Below are positions 26,045-34,961 of a DNA stretch of 64,000 bases, in pieces. Each line of letters starts with the position of its first letter. Position 1 is the stretch's first letter. This DNA comes from Buchnera aphidicola (Nurudea shiraii) (GTDB lineage Bacteria > Pseudomonadota > Gammaproteobacteria > Enterobacterales > Enterobacteriaceae), in contig CP140035.1 in the NCBI GenBank assembly GCA_039829955.1, positions 124,001 through 188,000 of the forward strand. Direction: 5' to 3'. The translations under genes were made by a program, and so were the position numbers. The notes under the pieces are model-generated. The model searched no databases. It was not told the origin of the DNA and saw nothing but the letters and a program-made list of their open reading frames with translations.

Positions 26045-28860
26045 TATAAAAATTTACGTTGTTCGCCTGATCCTGAAATATTTAAAGTACATCGTTTACA
26101 TATTTCTAATGTAAGATCGATGTTTTGTGTGTTTGGAATAATATGCCAGCATCGTATGCATTTTTTTCCACTTAATTTTATGACATGTATTTTAAGATTT
26201 TTTATTAGTTTACTGTTTATAGCATAATTTGGGGCAGAAGAGTAACTTTTTATTCGAATTTGAGAAGTTAGAAATAAAAATTTTAACTCGTTTTTTAATA
26301 ATTTTAATTGTTTTTTGGTGTCATTATCTACGTATAATGTGATTAATGCTTCTAAAGAGTTTCCTAATTTTTTGTGTTTTCTAGCGTTTTCTAAAATTTT
26401 GTTAACTTCAGATTTAATAATTATTAGTTCGTTCCAGAATTTATTATTCATTGTATTTTTTTCATCTAAATGAAATAATTTGTCGAACCATTCTTCAGTA
26501 AATATAAATTTATTTTTTTTTCCTGGTAAATAACTCCATAGTTCGTCTGCAGTAAAAGATAGAATAGGTGCAATCCATCTCACTAATGAATGTAAAATTA
26601 AATACATAGCGCTTTGACAACTTCTTCTCGAAATACTTTTTGATTTTGTTAAATATTGCCTGTCTTTTATTATATCTAGATAAAAAGAACTCATTTCTAT
26701 GGAACAAAAATACATTATATGTTGTACTACATCATGAAAGTTATAAGCTTTGTAACTATTAATTACTTTTTTTTGAGTGTCAAGAGTTTTGCTTACTGCC
26801 CATTGATCTATTTTTAACATGTTTTGAGAAGATATTATTTCTATTTCAGGATTAAAGTCGTATAGGTTTGAGAGAAGAAATCTGGCTGTATTGCGAATTT
26901 TTCTATATATTTCTGATACTTGTTTCAGTACTACTTCAGAAATAGAAAGATCTTTAGAATAATCAGTAGAAGCTACCCATAATCTTAATATGTCAGCTCC
27001 TAATGTTTTGACTACATAGTTTGGATGGATGGTATTTCCAATTGATTTGGACATTTTTTTTCCTTTTTCATCTACTACAAATCCATGAGTAATAACTGTT
27101 CGGTATGGAGAAATAGAATGGATAGCAGTAGATATTATTAAAGAAGACATAAACCACCCTCTGTGTTGATCTGATCCTTCTATATACAATACATTAGAAA
27201 TATTTGTATTACATATTTTTTTTTCGTATACATCAGAAATCATTATAGAACCAGATTCAAACCAAATGTCTAAAATATCTGTTACTTGAATGTAATCTTT
27301 TGATGTATTTTCTAATAAAGTTTTTGGATTTATATTAAACCAAGCTTGAATTCCATTATTTTCTATTTTTTTTACAACTTTTTTAATAATCAGAGATAAC
27401 TCTGGGTGAAGATCTCCTGTTTTTTTATGAAAAAAGATAGGAATAGGTACTCCCCAAGATCTTTGTCTAGATATACACCAATCGGGTCGGTTAGATATCA
27501 TGTTGATCATATTATCTTTGCTCCAATTAGGAATCCATTTAACTTTTTGTATTTGTTTTATACAATTTTTTCTTAAATTCTTATGACTCATGTTTATAAA
27601 CCATTGTTGAGTAGCTCGAAAAATAATTGGTGTTTGGTGTCTCCAACAATGTGGATAATTATGCGTGAGATTTTCAGATTTTAATAAAGAATTATTTTTT
27701 CTTAATAGTTTGATTATAATTTTTATAGAATTAAAGATATTAATTCCATCTAGTTTAGGATGAATATTAAGAATATAATTTCCGTTTCCATGAATTGTTT
27801 TTGTTGTACTAATTTTGTATTTTTTACTAATTTCATAATCTTCGTTTCCAAATTCTGGAGCTGTGTGTACAGCACCTGTTCCTAAATCTAGAGTGACGTA
27901 TTTTGATAATATGATAGGGACATTTTTATTTAGGAAGGGATGAAAACATTTTATATTTTCAAGAAATTTACCAGATATTGAACTTAGAACTTTCCATTTT
28001 TTAATTCCGAAATTTTTTAAATTTTTTTGAACTAATTTTTCAGCTAAAATTAATATTTGATTTGGTGTTTCAATAAGTTGGTAATGGTAATCAGGATTTA
28101 ACGCAACAGCTTTATTTGCTGGTAAACTCCAAAGTGTAGTTGTCCATACTACTATATATACGGGATGATATAAATCAATGTTTTTAAAAATTTTATTGAT
28201 ATCATTATCACAAATTTGAAACTTTATAAATGAAGAAATAGATGATTTTGGATAATATTCTACTTCTGCTTCTGCTAATGCTGATTGGCAGTTAGTACAC
28301 CAATTTACTGGTTTAAAATCTTTGTAAATGTAACCTAATTTAATCATTTTAGAAAGATTTTTTAAGATTTTTGCTTCGTTTTTAAAATCCATTGTTAAGT
28401 ATGCATTGTTCCAATCTCCTAATATTCCTAATCTAATAAATTCTTTTTTTTGATTATCAACTTGGTTTTTAGCATATTCTCTACATTGATTTCGAAAAGT
28501 ATTTAAATCATTTTTATTTTTGTAATTCAAATTCATTTTTTCAATTTTTTGTTCGATAGGAAGTCCGTGGCAATCCCAAGCAGGAGTATAGGGAGCGTCA
28601 TATCCAGACATATTTTTTGATTTAATTATTATATCTTTTAAAATTTTGTTAACTGCATGTCCGATGTGAATGTTTCCGTTAGCATATGGAGGACCGTCAT
28701 GTAAGAAGAATTTTTCTTTTTTTTCTTTAGTTTGTCTGATTATTTTATAAATATTGTATTTTTTCCATTTTTTTAAGATTTCTGGCTCTTTCTTAGATAA
28801 GTTTCCTTTCATGGAGAAATCAGTATGTGGTAAATTTAGAGTTGATTTGTAGTCAGTCAT
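26044..28860 (-). CDS. ileS: isoleucine--tRNA ligase
   Basis: Class I synthetase for tRNA-Ile. 938 aa, the E. coli length. HIGH motif in NIHIGHAVNK, KMSKS in KGKKMSKSIGN, and a C-terminal zinc finger (CIRCWH ... CKRC). Unlike ThrRS and PheRS in this window, the CP1 editing domain keeps its core: WTTTLWSLPAN (threonines and Asn retained, Pro changed to Leu) and GTGAVHTAPEFGNEDY (His333 and Asp342 equivalents retained). Post-transfer editing of Val-tRNA-Ile may therefore persist (inference). It lies between ribF (25 bases) and lspA in the E. coli order. Confidence 0.98.
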   Translation of the reverse strand: MTDYKSTLNLPHTDFSMKGNLSKKEPEILKKWKKYNIYKIIRQTKEKKEKFFLHDGPPYANGNIHIGHAVNKILKDIIIKSKNMSGYDAPYTPAWDCHGLPIEQKIEKMNLNYKNKNDLNTFRNQCREYAKNQVDNQKKEFIRLGILGDWNNAYLTMDFKNEAKILKNLSKMIKLGYIYKDFKPVNWCTNCQSALAEAEVEYYPKSSISSFIKFQICDNDINKIFKNIDLYHPVYIVVWTTTLWSLPANKAVALNPDYHYQLIETPNQILILAEKLVQKNLKNFGIKKWKVLSSISGKFLENIKCFHPFLNKNVPIILSKYVTLDLGTGAVHTAPEFGNEDYEISKKYKISTTKTIHGNGNYILNIHPKLDGINIFNSIKIIIKLLRKNNSLLKSENLTHNYPHCWRHQTPIIFRATQQWFINMSHKNLRKNCIKQIQKVKWIPNWSKDNMINMISNRPDWCISRQRSWGVPIPIFFHKKTGDLHPELSLIIKKVVKKIENNGIQAWFNINPKTLLENTSKDYIQVTDILDIWFESGSIMISDVYEKKICNTNISNVLYIEGSDQHRGWFMSSLIISTAIHSISPYRTVITHGFVVDEKGKKMSKSIGNTIHPNYVVKTLGADILRLWVASTDYSKDLSISEVVLKQVSEIYRKIRNTARFLLSNLYDFNPEIEIISSQNMLKIDQWAVSKTLDTQKKVINSYKAYNFHDVVQHIMYFCSIEMSSFYLDIIKDRQYLTKSKSISRRSCQSAMYLILHSLVRWIAPILSFTADELWSYLPGKKNKFIFTEEWFDKLFHLDEKNTMNNKFWNELIIIKSEVNKILENARKHKKLGNSLEALITLYVDNDTKKQLKLLKNELKFLFLTSQIRIKSYSSAPNYAINSKLIKNLKIHVIKLSGKKCIRCWHIIPNTQNIDLTLEICKRCTLNISGSGEQRKFL

Positions 28861-28885
28861 TTTTTTCTCTTTTGTTTAAAATGTT

Positions 28886-29836
28886 TTATAATGTGATATC
28901 AAAATGTTTTTTTAAATATAAAATAGCTATATTAACATCATTTTCGATTCTTGTTTTTAAATCTTTTAGGGAAGTAAAAAGCATTTCATTTCGAATTTTT
29001 TTAATAAAAGTGACTTTTATATATTCTCGATATAAATTTATTGATATGTTTATTAGATGTACTTCAAGTTTGTTTTGTGTTCCATACATGGTAGGTTGAT
29101 GGCCGACATTTGCTACTCCAAAGAAGGTTTTTTTTAAAGAATAAATAAATGTTTTTATTATAAACACTCCATGAACAGGAGATATATCATTATATAAAAT
29201 AATGTTGGCTGTTGGAAACCCTGTTATTTTAGTTCCATATTGTTTTCCATATGTTACTTTTCCAGATATGCTAAAAGATCTTCCTAATAGCGTTTTAGCT
29301 AATTTTAGGTTATCATTTTGTAATGCTTTTCTAATAGCTGTGCTGCTTATTTTAGTGCCTTGTATTGAAAATATATTTTCAACATGAACTTTGAAATTGT
29401 AGAGTTTTCCTATGTTTTGCAATAAAGAAATGTTTCCTTTTCTTTGAGCACCAAATACAAAATTTTTTCCTACAAATAAAAAACAAGTATTTAATTTCTC
29501 AACTATTATTTTTTTAATGAAATCTAAAGGATCTATTAGAGAGAAATAGTAATTAAAGTATATGCATAAGATTGTATCTATGCCCCATTTAGATAGGTAT
29601 TTTATTTTTTCTCGGAATTTCATAAGTCTTACAGGAGGATTATCAGAATGAAAAAATTCTTTTGGCTGTGGTTCGAATAAAATAATGGTTATTGGTTTAT
29701 TTTCTTCTTTTTTTTTATTGCAAATTAATGTTAACAATTTTTGGTGTCCAAGGTGCATCCCGTCAAAATTTCCTATTGTTAGAATACAAGGACTAGTTTG
29801 AAATTTTAAGTTTTTTATATTTCGTATTATTTTCAT
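28886..29836 (-). CDS. ribF: bifunctional riboflavin kinase / FAD synthetase
   Basis: Converts riboflavin to FMN and FMN to FAD; FMN and FAD are needed for complex I and other flavoenzymes. 316 aa (E. coli 313). The N-terminal nucleotidyltransferase domain has TIGNFDGMHLGHQKLL; the C-terminal kinase domain has GRSFSISGKVTYGKQ and TGFPTANI. It leads the ribF-ileS-lspA-ispH group and is divergent from rpsT, as in E. coli. Confidence 0.97.
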   Translation of the reverse strand: MKIIRNIKNLKFQTSPCILTIGNFDGMHLGHQKLLTLICNKKKEENKPITIILFEPQPKEFFHSDNPPVRLMKFREKIKYLSKWGIDTILCIYFNYYFSLIDPLDFIKKIIVEKLNTCFLFVGKNFVFGAQRKGNISLLQNIGKLYNFKVHVENIFSIQGTKISSTAIRKALQNDNLKLAKTLLGRSFSISGKVTYGKQYGTKITGFPTANIILYNDISPVHGVFIIKTFIYSLKKTFFGVANVGHQPTMYGTQNKLEVHLINISINLYREYIKVTFIKKIRNEMLFTSLKDLKTRIENDVNIAILYLKKHFDITL

Positions 29837-30015
29837 GGCATTTAATAAAATATAGTGTTTAATATATAAAAGTATTGTAAAAATTGTTTGTTGAAGAAGT
29901 TAGTTTAGCTTACAATAATATATAGAACGTGACGAGTATATTTTATAATATAAAATACATTAATTAAAAAGCTTTAATTATATTAAACAACTTTGTATAG
30001 GAGGAAGTATGTGCT

Positions 30016-30279
30016 ATGGCTAATTTAAAATCAGCTAAAAAAAACGTGATTAAGTCTGAGAACAAGAAACGTTATAATTCTAGCAAAAGATCTAAAATAA
30101 AAACATTTATAAAGAAAGTAAATTTTGAAATACTTTCAGGAGATAAAGAAAGAGCTAAATTAGAATTTGAAAAAGCACAATCTATTTTGGATAGATATGC
30201 TACGAAAGGTTTGATACATAAAAATAAAGCAGCAAGACATAAATCTCGATTGGAAAAGAAAATCAAGTTATTAGTTTAA
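30016..30279 (+). CDS. rpsT: 30S ribosomal protein S20
   Basis: Primary 16S rRNA-binding protein of the small subunit. 87 aa, as in E. coli. Lysine-rich, starting MANLKSAKKNVIKSEN, ending with the IHKNKAARHKSRLEKKIK block. A strong AGGAGGA ribosome-binding site lies 12 bases upstream. The 179-base divergent spacer to ribF has a plausible sigma-70 promoter (TTGAAG at 29891-29896 and AATAAT at 29914-29919, 17 bases apart). It ends in a clear rho-independent terminator. Confidence 0.97.
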   Translation: MANLKSAKKNVIKSENKKRYNSSKRSKIKTFIKKVNFEILSGDKERAKLEFEKAQSILDRYATKGLIHKNKAARHKSRLEKKIKLLV

Positions 30280-30304
30280 GTTTAAATATGTGATTAAATT
30301 TTGT

Positions 30305-30343
30305 AATTTGCTTCCATAAAACTTATATAGAAGCAAATTTTTT
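30305..30343 (+). terminator. Rho-independent terminator of rpsT
   Basis: A perfect 10-bp stem (30305-30314 with 30330-30339) has a 15-base loop and runs into six Ts (30338-30343). It lies between the convergent rpsT and dnaJ. In the minus direction no U tract follows, so it serves rpsT mainly. Confidence 0.82.
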
Positions 30344-30348
30344 AAAGT

Positions 30349-31488
30349 TTATTTAGTAAGATCATCAAAAAATCTTCTCACTCCTTCGAAAAATCGTTTT
30401 GATTGAGGGCTATTTTTGTCGCCCTTAAAACCTGCAAAACTTTCTCCTAATTGGTATAAAAGATGTTTTTGTTTTTCGTTAAGATTAATTGGTGTTTCTA
30501 CTATTACTCGACAAAGTAAATCTCCTTTTCTATTATTTCTAATAGATTTTACTCCTTTTTCTTTAATTCTAAATAGTTTTCCTGATTGCGTTTCAGATGG
30601 AACTTTTAATTTTACTTTTCCATCTATTGTTGGTACTTCAATTTCCCCTCCCAAAGCTGCCATAGAAAAATTTATTGGTACTTCGCAATACAAGTTGTTT
30701 TCTTCACGTTTGAAAATTGGATGTTTTTTTACCTTTATTTGAACATATAAATCTCCAGGATTAGCTCCATTTTCACCTGCTTCTCCTTCATTATTAAGAC
30801 GAATGCGATCGTCTGTATCAATTCCAGGTGGAATTTTAACTGATAAAACTTTAGATTTTTCTATTCTTCCGCGTCCATGGCATGTGTAACATGGAAATTG
30901 TATGAAAGTTCCTTTTCCCCGACATTGAGGGCAAGTTTGTTGAACAGTGAAAAATCCTTTTCTCATTTGTATTTGTCCCTTTCCGAAACATTTTTGACAA
31001 TTTTGAGGTTTAGATTTGGATTGGGTACCATACCCGTAACATGATGAGCAAGTTTGTAAAGTTGGAATACGTATATTTTTTGTTGTTCCTCGAACTGCTT
31101 CTTCTAAAGTGAGTTGCATATTATAGCGTAAATCGGATCCTTGAGAAGGTGTTTTAGTTCTATTTCCTCCAAATATATCTCCGAATACATCACCAAAGAT
31201 ATCGCTAAAATCAGAACTAGTGCTAAAAGTATGAGTAAACGTATTAGTATTTGGATTTCCTTGTTCAAAAGCGGCATGTCCGTATTGATCATATGCAGCT
31301 CTTTTTTTTGTATCAATTAGAACTTCATAGGCTTCTTTGATTTTTTTAAATTTTTCTTCGGCTGTTTTATTTCCTTGATTTCTATCAGGATGATACTTTA
31401 TAGCTAGCTTTTTATATGCTGTTTTTATATCTTTTTCATCAGATGATTGATTAACTCCTAAAATTTTATAATAATCTTGTTTTGACAT
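30349..31488 (-). CDS. dnaJ: chaperone protein DnaJ
   Basis: Hsp40 co-chaperone that delivers unfolded proteins to DnaK and stimulates its ATPase. 379 aa (E. coli 376). J-domain with the HPD motif (YHPDRNQGN, residues about 31-39), a Gly/Phe-rich linker (about 75-115), and four CxxCxGxG zinc repeats: CSSCYGYG, CQKCFGKG, CPQCRGKG, CYTCHGRG. The C-terminal substrate domain is intact. It lies 93 bases downstream of dnaK, with a hairpin in the gap. Confidence 0.98.
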   Translation of the reverse strand: MSKQDYYKILGVNQSSDEKDIKTAYKKLAIKYHPDRNQGNKTAEEKFKKIKEAYEVLIDTKKRAAYDQYGHAAFEQGNPNTNTFTHTFSTSSDFSDIFGDVFGDIFGGNRTKTPSQGSDLRYNMQLTLEEAVRGTTKNIRIPTLQTCSSCYGYGTQSKSKPQNCQKCFGKGQIQMRKGFFTVQQTCPQCRGKGTFIQFPCYTCHGRGRIEKSKVLSVKIPPGIDTDDRIRLNNEGEAGENGANPGDLYVQIKVKKHPIFKREENNLYCEVPINFSMAALGGEIEVPTIDGKVKLKVPSETQSGKLFRIKEKGVKSIRNNRKGDLLCRVIVETPINLNEKQKHLLYQLGESFAGFKGDKNSPQSKRFFEGVRRFFDDLTK

Positions 31489-31517
31489 TCGTTCATTTCC
31501 TAGTTTTAATAATTTTT

Positions 31518-31549
31518 CACGAGTATAATAAGATTTTTTTACACTCGTG
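31518..31549 (-). promoter_or_regulatory. Intercistronic hairpin between dnaK and dnaJ
   Basis: On the minus strand a 10-bp stem (31549-31540 with 31527-31518, one G-U pair) has a 12-base loop. There is no U tract after it in the direction of transcription. It could be a processing or partial-termination site that gives more DnaK than DnaJ, as proposed for E. coli dnaKJ (inference). Confidence 0.55.
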
Positions 31550-31581
31550 TTTTAGTTCATTTTCAACGGTTTTAAGAGATT

Positions 31582-33495
31582 TTATTTCTTGGAATCTTTT
31601 ACTTCTTCAAATTCAGCATCAACAACATTTTCTTCAGGTTTAGAATCAGTGTTGTTCTTTTCAGAGAAATTAGATTGTGAAGGTTCTTGAACATGTTTTA
31701 CTAGTTTAGACGAAAGTTTAAGTAAATTTTGTATTTTTTCTTCTATTTCAGATTTACTTTCTCCTTTCAAAGCTGTATCTAATTCATATAAAGATTTTTC
31801 AATATCTTTTTTATCTTGTTCGGAAATTTTATCCTTAACATTTTGTAATTGTTTTTTAGTGCTGTGAGAAATTTGATCTCCTTGATTTCTTGTTTTTATT
31901 AGTTCTTCAAATTCTTTATCTGCTTCAGAATTTGCTTCTGCATCAGAAATCATTTTTTTAATCTCAGTTTCGTTTAATCCAGATGATGCTTTAATTGTGA
32001 TCTTTTGTTCTTTTCCTGTGTTTTTGTCTTTTGCTGATACATGAAGAATGCCATCTGCATCTATATCAAACGTTACTTCAATTTGTGGTATTCCTCTTGG
32101 AGCAGGTTGAATTCCATCTAAATTGAATTGTCCTAATGATTTATTATCGGTTGATCGTTTACGTTCTCCTTGAAGCACATGTATTGTAACAGCTGATTGA
32201 TTGTCTTCTGCTGTTGAAAATGTTTGACTATGTTTAGTAGGAATAGTTGTATTTTTGTTTATTAGTGTTGTCATTACACTACCCATTGTTTCTATTCCTA
32301 AAGACAAAGGAGTAACGTCTAGTAATAGAACGTCTTTTACTTCTCCGGACAATACACCACCTTGTATTGCGGCACCAACAGCTACTGCTTCATCCGGATT
32401 AACATCTTTTCTTGGTTCTTTATTAAAAAAGTCAGCTACCTTTTTTTGAACTAGCGGCATTCTTGTTTGACCGCCTACTAAAATAACATCATTAATATCT
32501 GAAATAGATAATTTTGCATCTTTTAATGCGGTTTTTAATGGTTGTATGGAACGAAGTATTAAATCTTCTACTAAAGATTCTAATTTAGATCTTGTTACTT
32601 TTATATTTAAATGTTTAGGACCGTTAGAATCTGCTGTAATATAAGGTAGATTTACATCAGTTTGTTGGGCAGAAGATAGTTCAATTTTTGCTTTTTCTGA
32701 AGCTTCTTTTAATCGTTGCATAGCCATAGGATCTTTTCTTACATCAGTTCCCTGGTCTTTCTTAAATTCTTCAGATAAATAATTTATAAGGCGACTATCA
32801 AAATCTTCTCCTCCGAGATGAGTATCTCCGTTGGTAGCTAATACTTCGAAAGTTTTTTCTTTATCTACATTATCTATTTCTATTATAGAAATATCAAATG
32901 TTCCTCCTCCTAAATCATATACTGCTATGATTTTATTTCCTTTGTCTTTATCTAAACCGTATGCTAATGCTGCAGCTGTAGGTTCGTTGATGATTCTTTT
33001 TACATCTAACCCTGCAATTTTCCCTGCATCTTTAGTGGCTTGTCTTTGGGCATCATTAAAATAAGCAGGAACTGTGATAACTGCTTGTGTAACAGATTCT
33101 CCTAAGTAATCTTCTGCAGTTTTTTTCATTTTTTTTAATATTTCTGCAGAAATTTGAGGAGGAGCAAGTTTTTCATTTTTTACATTTATCCATGCGTCTT
33201 CATTTTCAGATTTAATAATTTTATATGGCATTATTTTAATATCGCGTTGTACTTCTTCATCAGAAAATTTTCTTCCCATTAAACGCTTTATTGCAAATAA
33301 TGTATTATTGGGATTAGTTATAGCTTGACGTTTAGCTGGTTTCCCTACTAAGATTTCTCCATCTTTAGTATACGCAATGATTGAAGGAGTGGTTCTATCT
33401 CCTTCAGAGTTTTCTAATACTCGTGTTTTATTTCCATCCATAATTGCAACACAGGAATTAGTAGTTCCTAGATCAATTCCAATAATTTTGCTCAT
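31582..33495 (-). CDS. dnaK: chaperone protein DnaK
   Basis: Hsp70 chaperone. 637 aa (E. coli 638). N-terminal ATPase domain with GIDLGTTNSCVAIMDG, VYDLGGGTFDIS and VILVGGQTRMP; substrate-binding domain with LLLDVTPLSLGIETMG; C-terminus ending in the EFEEV motif plus DSKK. It is one of the best-conserved proteins here, consistent with the known reliance of aphid symbionts on chaperones. A sigma-32-type promoter lies about 118 bases upstream. Confidence 0.98.
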   Translation of the reverse strand: MSKIIGIDLGTTNSCVAIMDGNKTRVLENSEGDRTTPSIIAYTKDGEILVGKPAKRQAITNPNNTLFAIKRLMGRKFSDEEVQRDIKIMPYKIIKSENEDAWINVKNEKLAPPQISAEILKKMKKTAEDYLGESVTQAVITVPAYFNDAQRQATKDAGKIAGLDVKRIINEPTAAALAYGLDKDKGNKIIAVYDLGGGTFDISIIEIDNVDKEKTFEVLATNGDTHLGGEDFDSRLINYLSEEFKKDQGTDVRKDPMAMQRLKEASEKAKIELSSAQQTDVNLPYITADSNGPKHLNIKVTRSKLESLVEDLILRSIQPLKTALKDAKLSISDINDVILVGGQTRMPLVQKKVADFFNKEPRKDVNPDEAVAVGAAIQGGVLSGEVKDVLLLDVTPLSLGIETMGSVMTTLINKNTTIPTKHSQTFSTAEDNQSAVTIHVLQGERKRSTDNKSLGQFNLDGIQPAPRGIPQIEVTFDIDADGILHVSAKDKNTGKEQKITIKASSGLNETEIKKMISDAEANSEADKEFEELIKTRNQGDQISHSTKKQLQNVKDKISEQDKKDIEKSLYELDTALKGESKSEIEEKIQNLLKLSSKLVKHVQEPSQSNFSEKNNTDSKPEENVVDAEFEEVKDSKK

Positions 33496-33612
33496 TATCT
33501 TCTCCTATTGAATATATGAAATTTGATAGAATAATTAATTTATATAAAATATTAGCTTTTATAATAAATGTTTTAAAAATATCTTAAAATTATATGTCTA
33601 GATAATAAATAG

Positions 33613-33638
33613 ATGGGGTCAATTTTTTTATCATCAAG
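33613..33638 (-). promoter_or_regulatory. Sigma-32 heat-shock promoter of dnaKJ
   Basis: On the minus strand: -35 CTTGATG (33638-33632) and -10 CCCCATCT (33618-33611), with 15 bases between CTTGA and CCCCAT. This matches the E. coli dnaK P1 promoter closely (CTTGATGA ... GACCCCAT). The GC-rich -10 box stands out in AT-rich surroundings, evidence that heat-shock control by RpoH is under selection. Confidence 0.88.
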
Positions 33639-33755
33639 TCTTTGCGAGAACTAATTTGAATATTAATTATTATATTGAATTTAAATAGAAAGTTTATGTT
33701 TTTTAGTTTAATATATGTTTATTTCATATGATATATTGATATCTTTAATAATACT

Positions 33756-34148
33756 ATGAATTTTATAGATATTTTGTGCAACTTTCAATATTGGAATTTT
33801 TTGATATATTGCTTATTATCTTGTGGATTATGTTTTTCAATATTATTATTAAGTTCAATATTAGGTGGAAAATCTCGATCTAGATATAAACATACCCCGT
33901 TTGAATCTGGAATAATACCAGTTGATGAACTACCTTTGAATATATCTATTAAATTTTATTTAGTAGCAATTTGTTTTGTTTTATTTGATATTGAGTCATG
34001 TTACTTATATCTCTGGTCAATATGTATTGCTCAAGTAGGATGGTTAGGTTTTGTAGAAGTTATATTTTTTATTTTATTTTTATTGTTTGGATTAATTTAC
34101 TTAGTTCGTTTAAGTTTGTTAAATTGGGAGAGTCCTAAAGATTTTTAG
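33756..34148 (+). CDS. nuoA: NADH-quinone oxidoreductase subunit A
   Basis: Membrane-arm subunit next to the quinone site of complex I. 130 aa (E. coli 147), shorter at both ends. Three transmembrane helices; the acidic pair of FVLFDIESCYLYLWS (E. coli Asp79 and Glu81) is kept. First gene of the nuo operon; the promoter must lie in the 260-base region shared with divergent dnaK, where several TATAAT-like boxes make the exact site uncertain. Confidence 0.96.
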   Translation: MNFIDILCNFQYWNFLIYCLLSCGLCFSILLLSSILGGKSRSRYKHTPFESGIIPVDELPLNISIKFYLVAICFVLFDIESCYLYLWSICIAQVGWLGFVEVIFFILFLLFGLIYLVRLSLLNWESPKDF

Positions 34149-34187
34149 AAGAATTTTAATATTGATTTTCTAAAAGTGAGTTTCGTT

Positions 34188-34862
34188 ATGAAATATACAT
34201 TAACTAGAGTAGATAATGAAAATGCAAATAAAAATTATCCTGCTCAAACGCAAAAAATTGTATCTGATCCTGTTCAAGATTATATAAAGAAAAACGTTTA
34301 TATGGGTAAAATTAGTCAGTACATTCATAGTTTAGTTAATTGGGGAAGAAAAAATTCTTTATGGCCTTATAATTTTGGTTTGTCTTGTTGTTATGTCGAA
34401 ATGGTTACTTCTTTTACTTCTGTTCATGATATTTCAAGATTTGGTTCTGAAGTTTTGCGTGCATCTCCAAGACAAGCTGATTTTATGGTGATAGCTGGTA
34501 CACCCTTTATTAAGATGGCACCTATTATTCAACGTTTATATGATCAAATGTTAGAACCAAAATGGGTAATTTCCATGGGTGCTTGTGCTAATTCTGGTGG
34601 AATGTACGATGTTTATTCTGTAGTACAAGGTGTAGATAAGTTTTTACCTGTAGATGTATATATTCCTGGATGTCCACCTAGGCCAGAAGCATATATAGAA
34701 GGATTAATGTTATTACAAAAATCTATATCTAAAGAACGTCGACCATTATCATGGATAATAGGAGAACAAGGTGTATATCGTGCTAATATGCCTTCAGAGA
34801 AAAGTCAACGTAGGAAAAATTATATTTCTATCAGAAATCTTCGTTCTCCAGATAAGATTTAA
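34188..34862 (+). CDS. nuoB: NADH-quinone oxidoreductase subunit B
   Basis: Carries the terminal iron-sulfur cluster N2 that reduces quinone. 224 aa from ATG 34188, which gives MKYTLTRVD like MDYTLTRID in E. coli; an upstream in-frame GTG at 34176 would add four non-conserved residues. N2 ligands: LSCCYVEM (two adjacent Cys), MGACANSGG and PGCPPRPE. About four extra residues sit before LVNWGRKNS compared with E. coli. Confidence 0.96.
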   Translation: MKYTLTRVDNENANKNYPAQTQKIVSDPVQDYIKKNVYMGKISQYIHSLVNWGRKNSLWPYNFGLSCCYVEMVTSFTSVHDISRFGSEVLRASPRQADFMVIAGTPFIKMAPIIQRLYDQMLEPKWVISMGACANSGGMYDVYSVVQGVDKFLPVDVYIPGCPPRPEAYIEGLMLLQKSISKERRPLSWIIGEQGVYRANMPSEKSQRRKNYISIRNLRSPDKI

Positions 34863-34961
34863 AAAATATTATATAAATTTTTTAAAAATTATGTGTGTTT
34901 TTATTTAATTTAGTATGTCTGATGATTCAATTACATAAAATATAAAGTTGTCATTTAATTT

